Assembly (NCBI RefSeq): GCF_035645195.1
Contig: NZ_DASQNA010000025.1
Coordinates: forward strand, 62,001 to 126,000
Source of the DNA: Paenibacillus sp.
Lineage (GTDB): Bacteria > Bacillota > Bacilli > Paenibacillales > YIM-B00363
DNA: 64,000 nt
Direction of reading: 5' to 3'
In this document: positions 1 to 9,148 of the stretch, one piece after another
How positions within the stretch are numbered: the first letter of the stretch is position 1
Layout of the letters: every line of letters starts with the position of its first letter
Program-made: the position numbers and the translations under genes
The notes under the pieces: generated by a model
Database searches by the model: none
What the model saw: only the letters and a program-made list of their open reading frames with translations
Told to the model about the DNA's origin: nothing

Positions 1-2552
1 CTTTGGGTGTCGGCTCGGTTCCACCATTTGAGGAACGTCCAGGCGTCCTCTACATTGTCGGCGTCCTTCAAGATGATGCCGGCTTTCCCCGTGGCCGCCG
101 TCGATCGGTCGACGGCGCCGTCCGGCTGCCGCACGCCCGGAATCGGCCGCATGCTCCATGTGCCCGCGATTTCGGGCGCCGCTTTGACGAGCCGGTTGTA
201 CAGCTTATAACTTTCGATCACGATCGGCATTTCGCCGGAACGGAACCGATTGAACGAGTCCTTGTACAGCGGGTAATCGTACAGCCGGTAAAAGTCGGTC
301 CACTGCTTGAACGCCCGATACGCCTCCGGCTCGTCAAGGCGCGTGGCGGCGCCCGCCTCGTCGTACATGCCGGAGCCGTTCTGCATGAGCAGCGTCGGGA
401 ACAAATTCAATGTGCCCGTTCCGCGCGCAAGCAGCTGGTAAGCGTCCAAATCTTCGTAAGGCAAGCCGATTTGGAGATGTTTGTTTTGCAGCGCCGGCGC
501 GATGTCGAGCAGCTCCTCCCACGTCTCGGGCGGCTCGATGCCGAGCTCCGAGACAATGTCGTCCCGCACGAACATCATGAAAAATTCCTGCTCGTCGGGT
601 ATCGCGTACGTGCGGCTCTCGTAACGATACGGGACGAACGCGGACGGCATGTACGGCCGCGCGACCTCCTCGAAATCCTCGAACGCATCGAGCGGCGCGA
701 GCGCGCCCCGGAAGGCGAGATTCATCGCGTCGCCGCGATTCGTCAGCAGGCTGACGTCCGGTCCTTCGCCCGACATGACGGCCGGCACCAGCGCGTTCTC
801 GACGAGATTGAACCGCACCGCGATGCCGGTTTCGGGGGTGAACGCCTCGTCGATCAACCGTTTCACGACGTACGCTTGGTCGCGTCCGAGCCCCGTCCAC
901 ACCTCGATGGAGTGTTCCCCGTCCGCCTCGTTCCCGAGCGTATCGTAGTTTTCCACGAACGAACCGGCGAACGCCCGCAGCTCGTGAGCCGCTTTGCCAA
1001 GCGCGCTCGCCTCGGCCCGAGGCTTCGGCTCCCCCGGAGAAGCAAGGTATAAATAATCCAATTCCAGCGGCTGGCTCGTGACCGTCAGCATCCAGTCCGC
1101 GAGCGCCGTCAAATTCGTTTTGTAGCTGTCGAGCCGTCTCGGAATCGTGTCCGGCCGGTCGATAAAGCTGTCGATCTGCCGCGCGAGCAGCTCCAGCGAG
1201 CGTGTCCCGGCGTTCCCCCCGCCCGTCAGCGATTCTAGGCGCTCGGCTTCCGCCTTCATCCGCTCCGACAGCGCTTCGAACGCGGGCAGCAGCTCCGGGA
1301 TGCTCTTCTCCAGCTCGTAATCGCGGTACGGGTCGGGCCGGACGCCCGTAATCATGACGATCTGCCGGTACATCCGCTGGTGCTCCGCCGTCATGTCTTT
1401 GACCGCCTGGATGGAAGGCGCCAATTCCCCGAGCGTGACTTCCATACGAATTTCATGCATGCCTTTCGTCAAATACACGAGGTACGGCTTGCCGTTGCCG
1501 CCGCCCGGCTCTCGGACCGCCCAGTCGAGCCCGTAAGGGAAGCGGACGTTTTGCAGCTCCTCGAACGGAACGGCGCCGTCGATCGCGATCTTTCGGGACA
1601 CGAACGCGCCCTTCACCTTGTTTTGGCGGTAACGCATGCCGATTTTGTACCAACCGTCCTTCGGAACCTCCGCCTGCCAGCTGATCCATTGCCCCGGCGT
1701 ATCCCAGTTGCTGCCGCCGATCGTATTCACTCGAAGCTTCACCGGATGGTACGGCTCCGTTAGCGGACTTGCGCGGTCCATCGTCGGATACAGCCCCGAG
1801 GACGACTTCAAGTACGCCTGCTCGGCCTGCATCTTGACGATCACGTCGCCGGCGCGCTCGGCCTCGCCCCCCGCGGCTGCAACGCCTTGGCTGCGGACGT
1901 ACTCCGCGTACGGCGCCGGAGCCGCCCGCTTGGCGAGCGTTACGTCCGCGATGACGGCTCCCTCCCGGACGCTCTCGATCCGGATCCGGCGGCGCCCCTT
2001 CTCGAGGTCAAGCGCCAGCGGCTCGATCTCGAGCTCGCCGGGCCGCAGCACCGCGCCTCTCATCCACATCCGCTGCTCGAGCTGCCGCGGCCGCAAATCG
2101 TTGCCGCGGCTTTGCCTGATCGGCCCCGCTTCGTCGCGCCACGCCCGAGTCAGCCGCAGCGGTTCGCCGCCGGCCGCCGGCTTCCCGTCGACGGTCATCG
2201 CGAGCTCGATATCCTGCCCGGTTCCTTCGAGCGGATAATACCCGACGGTTACCGTATAATCGCCGGCTTCGGGAATGTCGACCTCCCATTCGATCGCGTC
2301 CCCTTCGTTCCACTCCGCGACGTTCCTCCGGCCTTCCCATTCCTCCAAGCTTCGCGCCGTGGACGCTTCGCCGATGCGGCCGTCGGCCGCAAGGACCAGC
2401 CCTTCCGCCGCGGGCGTCGCGTCCGGCGGGACGAAAGCCGCCGTCGCCCGCTCGCCGCCATCGGTCGGGACGGGCGACAAAACCGCGTATAAGGCAAAGA
2501 ACAAAAGCGCGCAACCGACCGGCGCCAAAAACCAAATGTTGTTCGTCTTCAC
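1..2552 (-). CDS. Large extracellular sugar-binding protein, 3' end outside window
   Basis: 850 codons are visible and the reading frame runs off the left edge. The GTG start is chosen because GGAGGG lies 6 bases upstream; the nearby ATG at 2574 is in another frame. The N-terminus has one hydrophobic segment (WFLAPVGCALLFFALYAV) without a clear lipobox. Residues of about 60-420 contain two beta-rich regions that look like jelly-roll carbohydrate-binding modules (VDIPEAGDYTVTVGYYPLEG; ISWQAEVPKDGWYKIGMRYR). From about residue 590 the chain reads as a family 1 extracellular solute-binding domain (VWTGLGRDQAYVVKRLIDEA, GPDVSLLTNRGDAM, LGIEPPETWEELLDIAPALQ). Such oversized binding proteins occur beside LplB/YtcP permeases in Paenibacillaceae, so permease genes probably follow to the left. 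The ligand is inferred to be an oligosaccharide; its neighbour is a GH32 enzyme. Confidence 0.8.
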   Translation of the reverse strand, partial: MKTNNIWFLAPVGCALLFFALYAVLSPVPTDGGERATAAFVPPDATPAAEGLVLAADGRIGEASTARSLEEWEGRRNVAEWNEGDAIEWEVDIPEAGDYTVTVGYYPLEGTGQDIELAMTVDGKPAAGGEPLRLTRAWRDEAGPIRQSRGNDLRPRQLEQRMWMRGAVLRPGELEIEPLALDLEKGRRRIRIESVREGAVIADVTLAKRAAPAPYAEYVRSQGVAAAGGEAERAGDVIVKMQAEQAYLKSSSGLYPTMDRASPLTEPYHPVKLRVNTIGGSNWDTPGQWISWQAEVPKDGWYKIGMRYRQNKVKGAFVSRKIAIDGAVPFEELQNVRFPYGLDWAVREPGGGNGKPYLVYLTKGMHEIRMEVTLGELAPSIQAVKDMTAEHQRMYRQIVMITGVRPDPYRDYELEKSIPELLPAFEALSERMKAEAERLESLTGGGNAGTRSLELLARQIDSFIDRPDTIPRRLDSYKTNLTALADWMLTVTSQPLELDYLYLASPGEPKPRAEASALGKAAHELRAFAGSFVENYDTLGNEADGEHSIEVWTGLGRDQAYVVKRLIDEAFTPETGIAVRFNLVENALVPAVMSGEGPDVSLLTNRGDAMNLAFRGALAPLDAFEDFEEVARPYMPSAFVPYRYESRTYAIPDEQEFFMMFVRDDIVSELGIEPPETWEELLDIAPALQNKHLQIGLPYEDLDAYQLLARGTGTLNLFPTLLMQNGSGMYDEAGAATRLDEPEAYRAFKQWTDFYRLYDYPLYKDSFNRFRSGEMPIVIESYKLYNRLVKAAPEIAGTWSMRPIPGVRQPDGAVDRSTAATGKAGIILKDADNVEDAWTFLKWWNRADTQ

Positions 2553-2679
2553 CGTCGACCCTCCGGGTACCCATGAAAGTGTTCGTGCTCGTGAGTTCAG
2601 TTATAGCAGAGCCGCCGCCGGATGAATTTCACGATTCTCCGGCGGACGGTTTCAATTTGCTCAGATTTTTCGATTCGGC

Positions 2680-4548
2680 TTACCGGGCGGGCCGCAGGAA
2701 GTCCCCGACGAACACGTTGACGTTCCTCGACAGCTTGCCCGCTTCGTCGGTCACCGTAATTTGCGCCTTCCCTTCCCGGACGCCTTCGACCGCGTACGAG
2801 CCGTCCTCGTTCCTGCGCACGACCGCTACCTTCTCGTCGCTGGAGTAGGCGCGGACGGCTTGATTCGCGCCCGCCGGTTCGATCGCCGCGGCTAGCGCCG
2901 CCGTCTCCCCCGGCTCGACGTGCACGATGCCGGGGCTGACCCACAGCCGGAGCGGCGTCTTCCCGTCGGGATCCTCGTCCCGCCAAATCGTTCGCATCGG
3001 ATAGAACGCCGCGCGATGCAGCACCGCCTCCCCGTCCGCCGCGAACAGCTCGAGGCCGTCGCTCGTCGGCTCCGGGAACACGATCGCGCTCAGCACGGCC
3101 TCCCCGTCGTTCGCGAACACCTCCACCGTCGTCTTGTCGACGAACAGGCGCAGCTTGATGCGGCCGTCCTTCAATTTCGCCGGCGCCGTCATCGCTTCGG
3201 CGAAATTCGCTTCGAAGCCGCTGACGCCGGCGTTCGTCCGGTCGAGGACGAGCTGCTGCGCTGCCGGGTCGTACGTCAGCTTCGTCTCTTGGCCGCCCCC
3301 CTTCAGGAAGGCGACGCCGAACGGATGCCCCGTCTTCGGCGACCATTCCAGCTCGAGCTCGAACGAGTTCCCCCGCACGCCATCCAGCGGATTGGGCCCG
3401 CCCGCCGCGATCGTCCGCCGCTTGACCGTCACCGGACGGCCGCGCAGCGCTTCGAGCTCCCGAATCGGCGTCTGGACGAGCCGAACGCCTTCCCCGGGGA
3501 TGTCCCGGAGGCTCAGCGCGCGCGGAATGGACAGATTCCCTTTCCACTTACCGGTCGGCTGCGCGAACGGATACCGCCAATTCGACATCCACCCGAGCCA
3601 AATGCGGCGCCCGTCTTCCTTCGGAATATCCGAATACGTGATCGCCGCGTAAAAATCTTTGCCGTGGTCGGTCCACAGCACGTCCGCCGGCAAATTGTCG
3701 TTCGTAAACGTGGTTCCGTCGAACCGGCCGATAAAATATTGCGCCTTCGATCCTTTCGTCGCGGCATTGTTCCCGATGCTCACCGTCAGCACCCACTTCG
3801 TCTCGTTCGTCCCTTCGACCGGGAGCTCGAACAAATCCGGGCATTCCCACACCGCGGCATGCGAGCCGTGACCCCAGCCGAACTCGCCCGTCCATTCCCA
3901 CTCCCGCAGGTTCGGGGAGCGGTAAAACCACACCTTTTGATCGACGGACACGACCATCACCCACCGGCGCGTCGGCTCGTGCCAAAACACCTTCGGATCC
4001 CGAAAATCTTTCTGTCCCGGATTCGGGATGACCGGATTCCCGTCGTATTTCGTCCACGTTCGTCCGCGGTCGGCGCTATAGGCGATGCTTTGCGACTGCA
4101 CGCCGTCCTTGAAATGCGTAAAGACGGCGACGAGCCCCGGTTTTCCTCCAAAGAAGCCGCTCGTGTCCCGCCAATCGACGACCGCGCTGCCCGACCAGAT
4201 GTCGCCGAGCTCGTCCCGAGGCAAAGCCAGCGGCCGATGCTCCCAATGGACCAGGTCCTTGCTGATCGCGTGCCCCCATTGCCCGCTCCGCTGATACATC
4301 TGGTGGTACTCGCCCTCGAAATACACCATTCCGTTCGGGTCGCTCATATTCGCGGTCTCCGGCGACAAATGGTACTGGGGCCGGTACTTCTCCGTGTAAT
4401 ACGCCGGGTCCGGATGGTATCGGTGCTCGATCCGCCTTGCGGTTCCGCCTTCCCCGCTTTGCGTTGTCTCCCAAAACAGCGCCGCCGCCGCGACGGCCAG
4501 CGCCGACGCGGCGAGAACGACGACGCTGCGCGATTTGCGATGCGCCAT
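2680..4548 (-). CDS. Secreted or membrane-anchored GH32 levanase-like enzyme with C-terminal Ig-like (Big) domain
   Basis: 622 aa. It closely follows the layout of Bacillus subtilis levanase SacC: AYYTEKYRPQYHLSP, the nucleophile block at Asp70, the RDP block at 183-185 (FRDPKVFW) and the acid/base block WECPDLF with Glu235. A charged start followed by an Ala/Val-rich segment (residues 9-25) is a signal peptide or signal anchor. After the GH32 beta-sandwich (to about 530) the tail (about 540-615; HVEPGETAALAAAIEPAG, EGVREGKAQITVTD) resembles a bacterial Ig-like group 2 domain. The nucleophile block reads NMSDPNG instead of the usual WMNDPNG, so the catalytic Asp is kept but the Trp and Asn before it are changed. 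The expected role is extracellular beta-fructan hydrolysis. It lies between a two-component system and a large binding protein. Confidence 0.9.
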   Translation of the reverse strand: MAHRKSRSVVVLAASALAVAAAALFWETTQSGEGGTARRIEHRYHPDPAYYTEKYRPQYHLSPETANMSDPNGMVYFEGEYHQMYQRSGQWGHAISKDLVHWEHRPLALPRDELGDIWSGSAVVDWRDTSGFFGGKPGLVAVFTHFKDGVQSQSIAYSADRGRTWTKYDGNPVIPNPGQKDFRDPKVFWHEPTRRWVMVVSVDQKVWFYRSPNLREWEWTGEFGWGHGSHAAVWECPDLFELPVEGTNETKWVLTVSIGNNAATKGSKAQYFIGRFDGTTFTNDNLPADVLWTDHGKDFYAAITYSDIPKEDGRRIWLGWMSNWRYPFAQPTGKWKGNLSIPRALSLRDIPGEGVRLVQTPIRELEALRGRPVTVKRRTIAAGGPNPLDGVRGNSFELELEWSPKTGHPFGVAFLKGGGQETKLTYDPAAQQLVLDRTNAGVSGFEANFAEAMTAPAKLKDGRIKLRLFVDKTTVEVFANDGEAVLSAIVFPEPTSDGLELFAADGEAVLHRAAFYPMRTIWRDEDPDGKTPLRLWVSPGIVHVEPGETAALAAAIEPAGANQAVRAYSSDEKVAVVRRNEDGSYAVEGVREGKAQITVTDEAGKLSRNVNVFVGDFLRPAR

Positions 4549-4657
4549 GAAGCGACAGCCCCCGTTCCTTCAGTTTTGCTCGTTCATTGTACCCGGCGCC
4601 GGCGCGGAAACCTTTCGATCTGCTCGGGTCTTCGCTTTTCATTTGCTCAGCAATGCG

Positions 4658-4691
4658 AAAAAACCCCCGGGTTCCCGTAGGTCCCGAGGGT
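4658..4691 (-). terminator. Rho-independent terminator after response regulator
   Basis: Read on the minus strand, an imperfect stem of ACCCTCGGG pairs with CCCGGGGGT and is followed by TTTTTT. It lies just past the response-regulator stop codon, so it should separate the two-component operon from the GH32 gene. Confidence 0.75.
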
Positions 4692-4703
4692 CTGAAGCTT
4701 CGG

Positions 4704-6350
4704 TTATTCGGTTGGCCGCTGCGTCTCGCCCGGCTGCGTCTCGCCCGCCATCGTCTCGCGGTACTCCTTCGGACTCATGCCGTAAAATTTCCGGAACGAC
4801 GTGCTGAAGTAGCTCGAGCTCGAATAGCCGACCAGCGTCGCGATGTCCGTCAGCTTCAAATCGCTTTCGACGAGCAGCTGCGCCGCTTTTGTCATCCGCA
4901 GCTTCGTCACGTATTCGCTGAAGGTGATGCCCGCGTTTTGTTTGAACAGCCCGGAGAGATAGTTTTCGTTCAAATGGAACAGGTCGGCCAAAGCGGACAG
5001 CGTCAGCTCGTACGAATAATTTTCGTCCACGTATTTGCGAACGGCCTCCGCGAGGGCGGAGCCGCCCGCGTCTTTCGCTTTCTTTACCGCATCCATGACG
5101 CGCTGGGCCAGCGATCGGAGCTGCTCGAGGATGTCCTCTCGGGACCGATGCTCCCAGACGGTCATTTGGCACTGAAGCAGATGCTGCTGCAGCGAGGCGT
5201 CGCCGGTATGGAATTTCTTCGCGACCGACGCGAACAGCAGCAGCAGCCGGAACGTCAGCGACGCGAACGCGAACATCGGCGTATCGCGATGCTCGGGAAA
5301 CAGCGCGCGCAGGTGCTGTCGGAACGCGTGCAGATCCGCATGCTCCAGCGCGGACGCGATTTGCTTCTCCAGCTCCGGCGTCAGCGCGTACGTCGATTCG
5401 AGCGCGGCCCGCTCGCCGTCCCGGACGGTGTCGTGCACCGTGCTTTGGCTCCATGACAGCATGCTGGACGCGTACGCGTTCTTGAGCTGCTTCAGGCCGC
5501 GGACCGGCTCCCCGACGCCGACGACGCAGTCGAGCCGCAAATACCGCCTGACGTGGTGCCGCAGCGCCTTCGCGAATGCGAGCGCCGCCCCGTCGTTCTC
5601 GTCCTCTCCGTCCAGCATGACCAGGAAGTGCATCATCGCCGGTCGGCTGACGTCGTGGAACGGCACGATGCGCGGCCAGCGCTCCGCCTCCTCGCGGCAG
5701 AGCATCTGGTAGGACAGCTGCAGCAGGTCGACCCGGTCGCTCCATTCGTCCAGCCGCCCGTACGGCACGCGCATTTCGGCGGCGACGATTTGCGCGCGCC
5801 GGTCTTCGGCCGCGAGGGCGGACATTTGGAGCTGGTACAGCCGCTCCTTGACCGCGGACAAGCTGAACAGCTCGCTGCTGACGAGCTGGAGCAGCAACTG
5901 CTCCTGCAGGATACGAAGCTGCTGGCGACTGTTCATCTGTTCCTGGAGCCGTTTCTGTTTTTGGTGCCGGTCCTGCTCCAGCTCCACCGCGATCCGCGAG
6001 AGGAGCTCTTGCAATTCGCTGCGGACGACCGGCTTGAGCAAATAGTCTTTCACGCCGAGCTGAATGGCCGCCTTCGTGTACTCGAAATCGGAATAGCCCG
6101 ACAGCACGACGGTGCGAATCGCCGGATAGCGCTCATTGCAAGCTTTGATGAATGTAATGCCGTCCATCTGCGGCATGCGGATGTCCGAAATGACGAGATC
6201 GGGCGGCGGCCGCTCGGCCAGCAGCCGGAGCGCTTCCTCCCCGCTCCCCGCTTCGGATTCGATTCGAAATCCGGCCGCCTCCCAGTTGATTTTCGCCTTG
6301 ATGCCGTTGCGAACGCCGGTCTCGTCGTCCACCAGCATGACCTTGTACAT
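4704..6350 (-). CDS. Two-component response regulator, YesN type (REC + AraC helix-turn-helix)
   Basis: 548 aa. The receiver domain (1-120) has the acidic pocket (LVDDE), the phospho-acceptor Asp in LVISDIRMP and the conserved Lys in DYLLKPV. A long Gln-rich helical linker follows. The C-terminal 100 residues are an AraC-type DNA-binding domain with ALADLFHLNENYLSGLFKQN and the second motif TDIATLVGYSSSSYFSTSFR, ending in GMSPKEYR. It starts 6 bases after the histidine kinase stop, so the two are cotranscribed. Family members activate neighbouring sugar ABC transporter or polysaccharidase genes; the likely targets here are the adjacent GH32 and binding-protein genes, by inference only. Confidence 0.95.
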   Translation of the reverse strand: MYKVMLVDDETGVRNGIKAKINWEAAGFRIESEAGSGEEALRLLAERPPPDLVISDIRMPQMDGITFIKACNERYPAIRTVVLSGYSDFEYTKAAIQLGVKDYLLKPVVRSELQELLSRIAVELEQDRHQKQKRLQEQMNSRQQLRILQEQLLLQLVSSELFSLSAVKERLYQLQMSALAAEDRRAQIVAAEMRVPYGRLDEWSDRVDLLQLSYQMLCREEAERWPRIVPFHDVSRPAMMHFLVMLDGEDENDGAALAFAKALRHHVRRYLRLDCVVGVGEPVRGLKQLKNAYASSMLSWSQSTVHDTVRDGERAALESTYALTPELEKQIASALEHADLHAFRQHLRALFPEHRDTPMFAFASLTFRLLLLFASVAKKFHTGDASLQQHLLQCQMTVWEHRSREDILEQLRSLAQRVMDAVKKAKDAGGSALAEAVRKYVDENYSYELTLSALADLFHLNENYLSGLFKQNAGITFSEYVTKLRMTKAAQLLVESDLKLTDIATLVGYSSSSYFSTSFRKFYGMSPKEYRETMAGETQPGETQRPTE

Positions 6351-6356
6351 CGTTTG

Positions 6357-8138
6357 TCATCTCCTCGCGGCGGGAAATTGCAGCGTAATTTCGGTTCCGG
6401 CGTCCCGCTCGGTTCGCAAATGCAGCGTAAACCGCTCGCCGTACATTAACCGGCAGCGGGCGAGCACGTTGCGCAGGCCGATGCTGCGCCCGCCGCCGCC
6501 GAGCACGCGCTCCGCCTCCTCGGCGTTCGCCTCGGTCAGCAGACTTTCCGCGAGCGGCGCCGAAATGCCGATGCCGTTATCTTTCACGGTAAGGAAGAGC
6601 GCTCCGTCCTCCGTCCTCGCTTCGACCGAGACGATCGCGGTCCCCTGCTTCTCCAAGCTGTACTTCACGGCGTTCTCGGCGAGCGGCTGCAAAATAAACT
6701 TCGGAATAAGCACCGCGCCGGCGCTTTCGTCTTCCTTAATCGAAAACCGCAAGCTGTCGGCGTACCGGAGCTTCAGAATGAAGAGATAGTCCCGCATATA
6801 GTCCAGCTCTTCTTTCACTTGGACCAAGTCGCTGCTGAGATCGAGCGAATAGCGCATCATTTTGCCCAGCGATTCCGTGGCGTCCATGACGAGATCCTCG
6901 CGCTTCATCGCCGCCAGACCGCTGATGATTTCCAGCGTATTGTTGTAGAAATGAGGGTTGATTTGCAGCAAAAGCGCTTTATACTCCGCGTTCTTGCGGC
7001 GCAAATTCGTCTCGAATTCGGTTTCGATCAAATAGCGCAGCCGCTCCGTCATCCCCTGGAACGTCCGCGTCACGTACCCGATCTCGCTGTGCCCGCTGCG
7101 CACCGCCGGCATGAGCCGAAGCGCTTGCCCGAATTCGCCGCGCTCCACATGCTTCATCGCGTTCGCCATCGCGCTGAGCGGCTTCGTGATGCCGAACGAC
7201 AGCCAGACGGCGACGAGGACGACGATCGCCAACATGAGCACGCCGACCGCGATCATCAACCGGCGAACGTCCTCGATCTCTTGATACAGCTCTCCCTCGG
7301 GGACGACGCCGACGATGACCCACCCTTGCGCCGGAAGCGTTCTTGAGAAAATCAAATACGTTTTCCCGCCGCGTTCCAGCGGCAGCGCCCCGTCCGGGAC
7401 CGGTTCGACCCCCGAGCCGATCGCCTGCAGCGCATCGGCCACCACGGCCTGATTGTCGCCGAACGACTGCCCCAGCACGCTTTCCCCTTCGCTCGTGACC
7501 AAATACACCTCGCCGGTGCGGCCGAAGCCGATTTTTTCGATCGCGTCTTTCAGCACCTTGGTCGGATAGTTGATTTTCACGAACCCGACCTGGCGCAGCG
7601 TCTGCAAATGGACGAGCGGCAAGATCAAGCTGTTGACGCTTCGCTCCGAAAATAGCCGATCGGTCTGGTCGATGTCGAGATGCGTGCTCGTCCACCGTTG
7701 CCGGCCTTCGGCGAATTCCCGGTACCAGGCAGTTTCGGCGTACTGCCGGTCTTGCGTGTACAAGCCGCCCGACCGGTCGGAATACGCGCTGATCGTAATG
7801 CCGTTCGAGTTGTTGATCGCGAACGACGAGAAGAACTCCCGGATCCGCTGCTTCGCGAACACGAGCTCTTCCTCGGGCGGATGTGGATTAAGCTGCAGGG
7901 CTGCCCAGTCCTGCGTCATTTGACTGCTCATCACCTGCGTCCCGATATCTTCGACCTGAGTCAGCAAGGTAGTGACGTGAAACGCGAATTGATCGATCGT
8001 CTGCGTCGTCGACGTTTCGATGGACCGCCGAATCAAGTCGGCGGATTCCCTGCTCAAGATTGCGATCGCGGCCGCTAGCGGTACAACGCACAAAATGGAA
8101 AAGACGAGCATCAGCCTGCTGCGCAGCGAATAAAACAA
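6357..8138 (-). CDS. Sensor histidine kinase, YesM type
   Basis: 593 aa. The start is TTG, placed by GGAGGGAGG just upstream. The order is a transmembrane segment (about 8-28), an extracellular sensing domain with dCache-like character (about 30-290), a second membrane segment (about 291-312), a HAMP region (SFGITKPLSAMANAMKHVE), a His_kinase domain and a GHKL ATPase domain. The phospho-His block reads QINPHFYNNTLEIISGL, a slight variant of the family's INPHFLYNTL. The N box (LQPLAENAVKYSLE) and G box (VKDNGIGI) are intact. It should phosphorylate the downstream response regulator in reply to an extracellular signal, perhaps a sugar or a ligand-loaded binding protein. Confidence 0.95.
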   Translation of the reverse strand: MFYSLRSRLMLVFSILCVVPLAAAIAILSRESADLIRRSIETSTTQTIDQFAFHVTTLLTQVEDIGTQVMSSQMTQDWAALQLNPHPPEEELVFAKQRIREFFSSFAINNSNGITISAYSDRSGGLYTQDRQYAETAWYREFAEGRQRWTSTHLDIDQTDRLFSERSVNSLILPLVHLQTLRQVGFVKINYPTKVLKDAIEKIGFGRTGEVYLVTSEGESVLGQSFGDNQAVVADALQAIGSGVEPVPDGALPLERGGKTYLIFSRTLPAQGWVIVGVVPEGELYQEIEDVRRLMIAVGVLMLAIVVLVAVWLSFGITKPLSAMANAMKHVERGEFGQALRLMPAVRSGHSEIGYVTRTFQGMTERLRYLIETEFETNLRRKNAEYKALLLQINPHFYNNTLEIISGLAAMKREDLVMDATESLGKMMRYSLDLSSDLVQVKEELDYMRDYLFILKLRYADSLRFSIKEDESAGAVLIPKFILQPLAENAVKYSLEKQGTAIVSVEARTEDGALFLTVKDNGIGISAPLAESLLTEANAEEAERVLGGGGRSIGLRNVLARCRLMYGERFTLHLRTERDAGTEITLQFPAARR

Positions 8139-8183
8139 TGGAGTCCTCCCTCCGGCGGGCGCCGATTCTCGTTTCGCTTCCGC

Positions 8184-9074
8184 TTACGCGTTCGCGGGGC
8201 CGCCTCCCAGCGCGTTCAAGCCTAATGCGACGGCGCCGCACAAGCCGGCGTTGTCGCCTAGGCCCGGCGGCACGATGTACGCGTCGATGCGCTCCCGCAC
8301 CGCTTCGTGGCTTACGTATCCGTTCAGCCGCCGCGCGACCCCCTCCCGAATCATCGGGAACAGGTGGCTTTGCTTCATGACGCCGCCTCCGAGGATGACC
8401 TTGCCCGGGGACAGCAGCAGGACGGTGCCGGCCACCGCCTGCGCGAGGTAGTGCGCCTCCATTTCCCAAGCCGGATGGTCGGCCGGGAGCTCGCTTCCTT
8501 TCGCCTGCCAACGCCGCTCGATGGCGGGACCCGACGCGAGCCCTTCCAAGCAATCCCCGTGATACGGGCAATTGCCTTCGTAGCGGTCCTGTTCGTGGCG
8601 TCTCGGCCACACATGCCCGCCTTCCGGGTGAACGAGGCCGTGCACAAGCCGGCGTTCTGCGTACACGCCGACGCCGATGCCCGTCCCGACGGTGTAGTAG
8701 ACGCAGCTGGCGAGACCCGCCGCCGCCCCCCAGGTCGCTTCCCCGAGCGCGGCCGCGTTCACGTCCGTGTCCCAGCCGATCGGCACGGGGAAGGCGCGCC
8801 GCAGCGCGCCGACGAAATCGAAGCCGGACCATCCCGGCTTCGGCGTCGTCGTGACGCTGCCGTACGTCGGGCTGGCCGGGTCGAGATCGATCGGCCCGAA
8901 GCTGGCGACGCCCAGCGCCGCGATCGGCTTCTCCTTGAAGAACGCTTCGATGCGCGCCATCGCGCCATCCGGCCGATCCGTCGGGAAGGCGATCCGGTCG
9001 ATAATTTCGCCGGACGCCGTCCCGATGCCGCATACGATTTTCGTGCCCCCCGCTTCTATCGCTCCAATATACAT
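8184..9074 (-). CDS. ROK-family fructokinase
   Basis: 296 aa, usual for bacterial ROK fructokinases. It has the N-terminal phosphate-binding loop (GAIEAGGTKIVCGIG), the catalytic Asp in WDTDVNAAALGE, a YYTVGTGIGVG loop and a zinc-site pattern (EGGHVW, then NCPYHGDC). The pattern resembles the B. subtilis GmuE/YdhR fructokinase group. It should make fructose 6-phosphate from fructose and ATP in the cytoplasm, giving the entry step for sugars released from fructans by the nearby GH32 enzymes. It lies 45 bases upstream of the kinase gene and is separated from the upstream binding-protein gene by a terminator. Confidence 0.9.
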   Translation of the reverse strand: MYIGAIEAGGTKIVCGIGTASGEIIDRIAFPTDRPDGAMARIEAFFKEKPIAALGVASFGPIDLDPASPTYGSVTTTPKPGWSGFDFVGALRRAFPVPIGWDTDVNAAALGEATWGAAAGLASCVYYTVGTGIGVGVYAERRLVHGLVHPEGGHVWPRRHEQDRYEGNCPYHGDCLEGLASGPAIERRWQAKGSELPADHPAWEMEAHYLAQAVAGTVLLLSPGKVILGGGVMKQSHLFPMIREGVARRLNGYVSHEAVRERIDAYIVPPGLGDNAGLCGAVALGLNALGGGPANA

Positions 9075-9112
9075 CTAGGTTGCTCCTCTCCATAATAACC
9101 GCCTTCGTCGGC

Positions 9113-9136
9113 AAAAAGCCTCCGGCGACGGAGGCT
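9113..9136 (-). terminator. Rho-independent terminator after orphan binding protein
   Basis: On the minus strand AGCCTCC, loop GTCG and CCGGAGGCT are followed by TTTTT, just past the binding-protein stop and before the fructokinase start. Confidence 0.9.
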
Positions 9137-9148
9137 CTTCGGTGACCG

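Noticed and set aside
2680-4548. NMSDPNG taken as a sign of a dead GH32 enzyme
   Set aside because: The catalytic Asp, RDP block and ECP Glu are all present and the frame is intact, so loss of activity is not supported.
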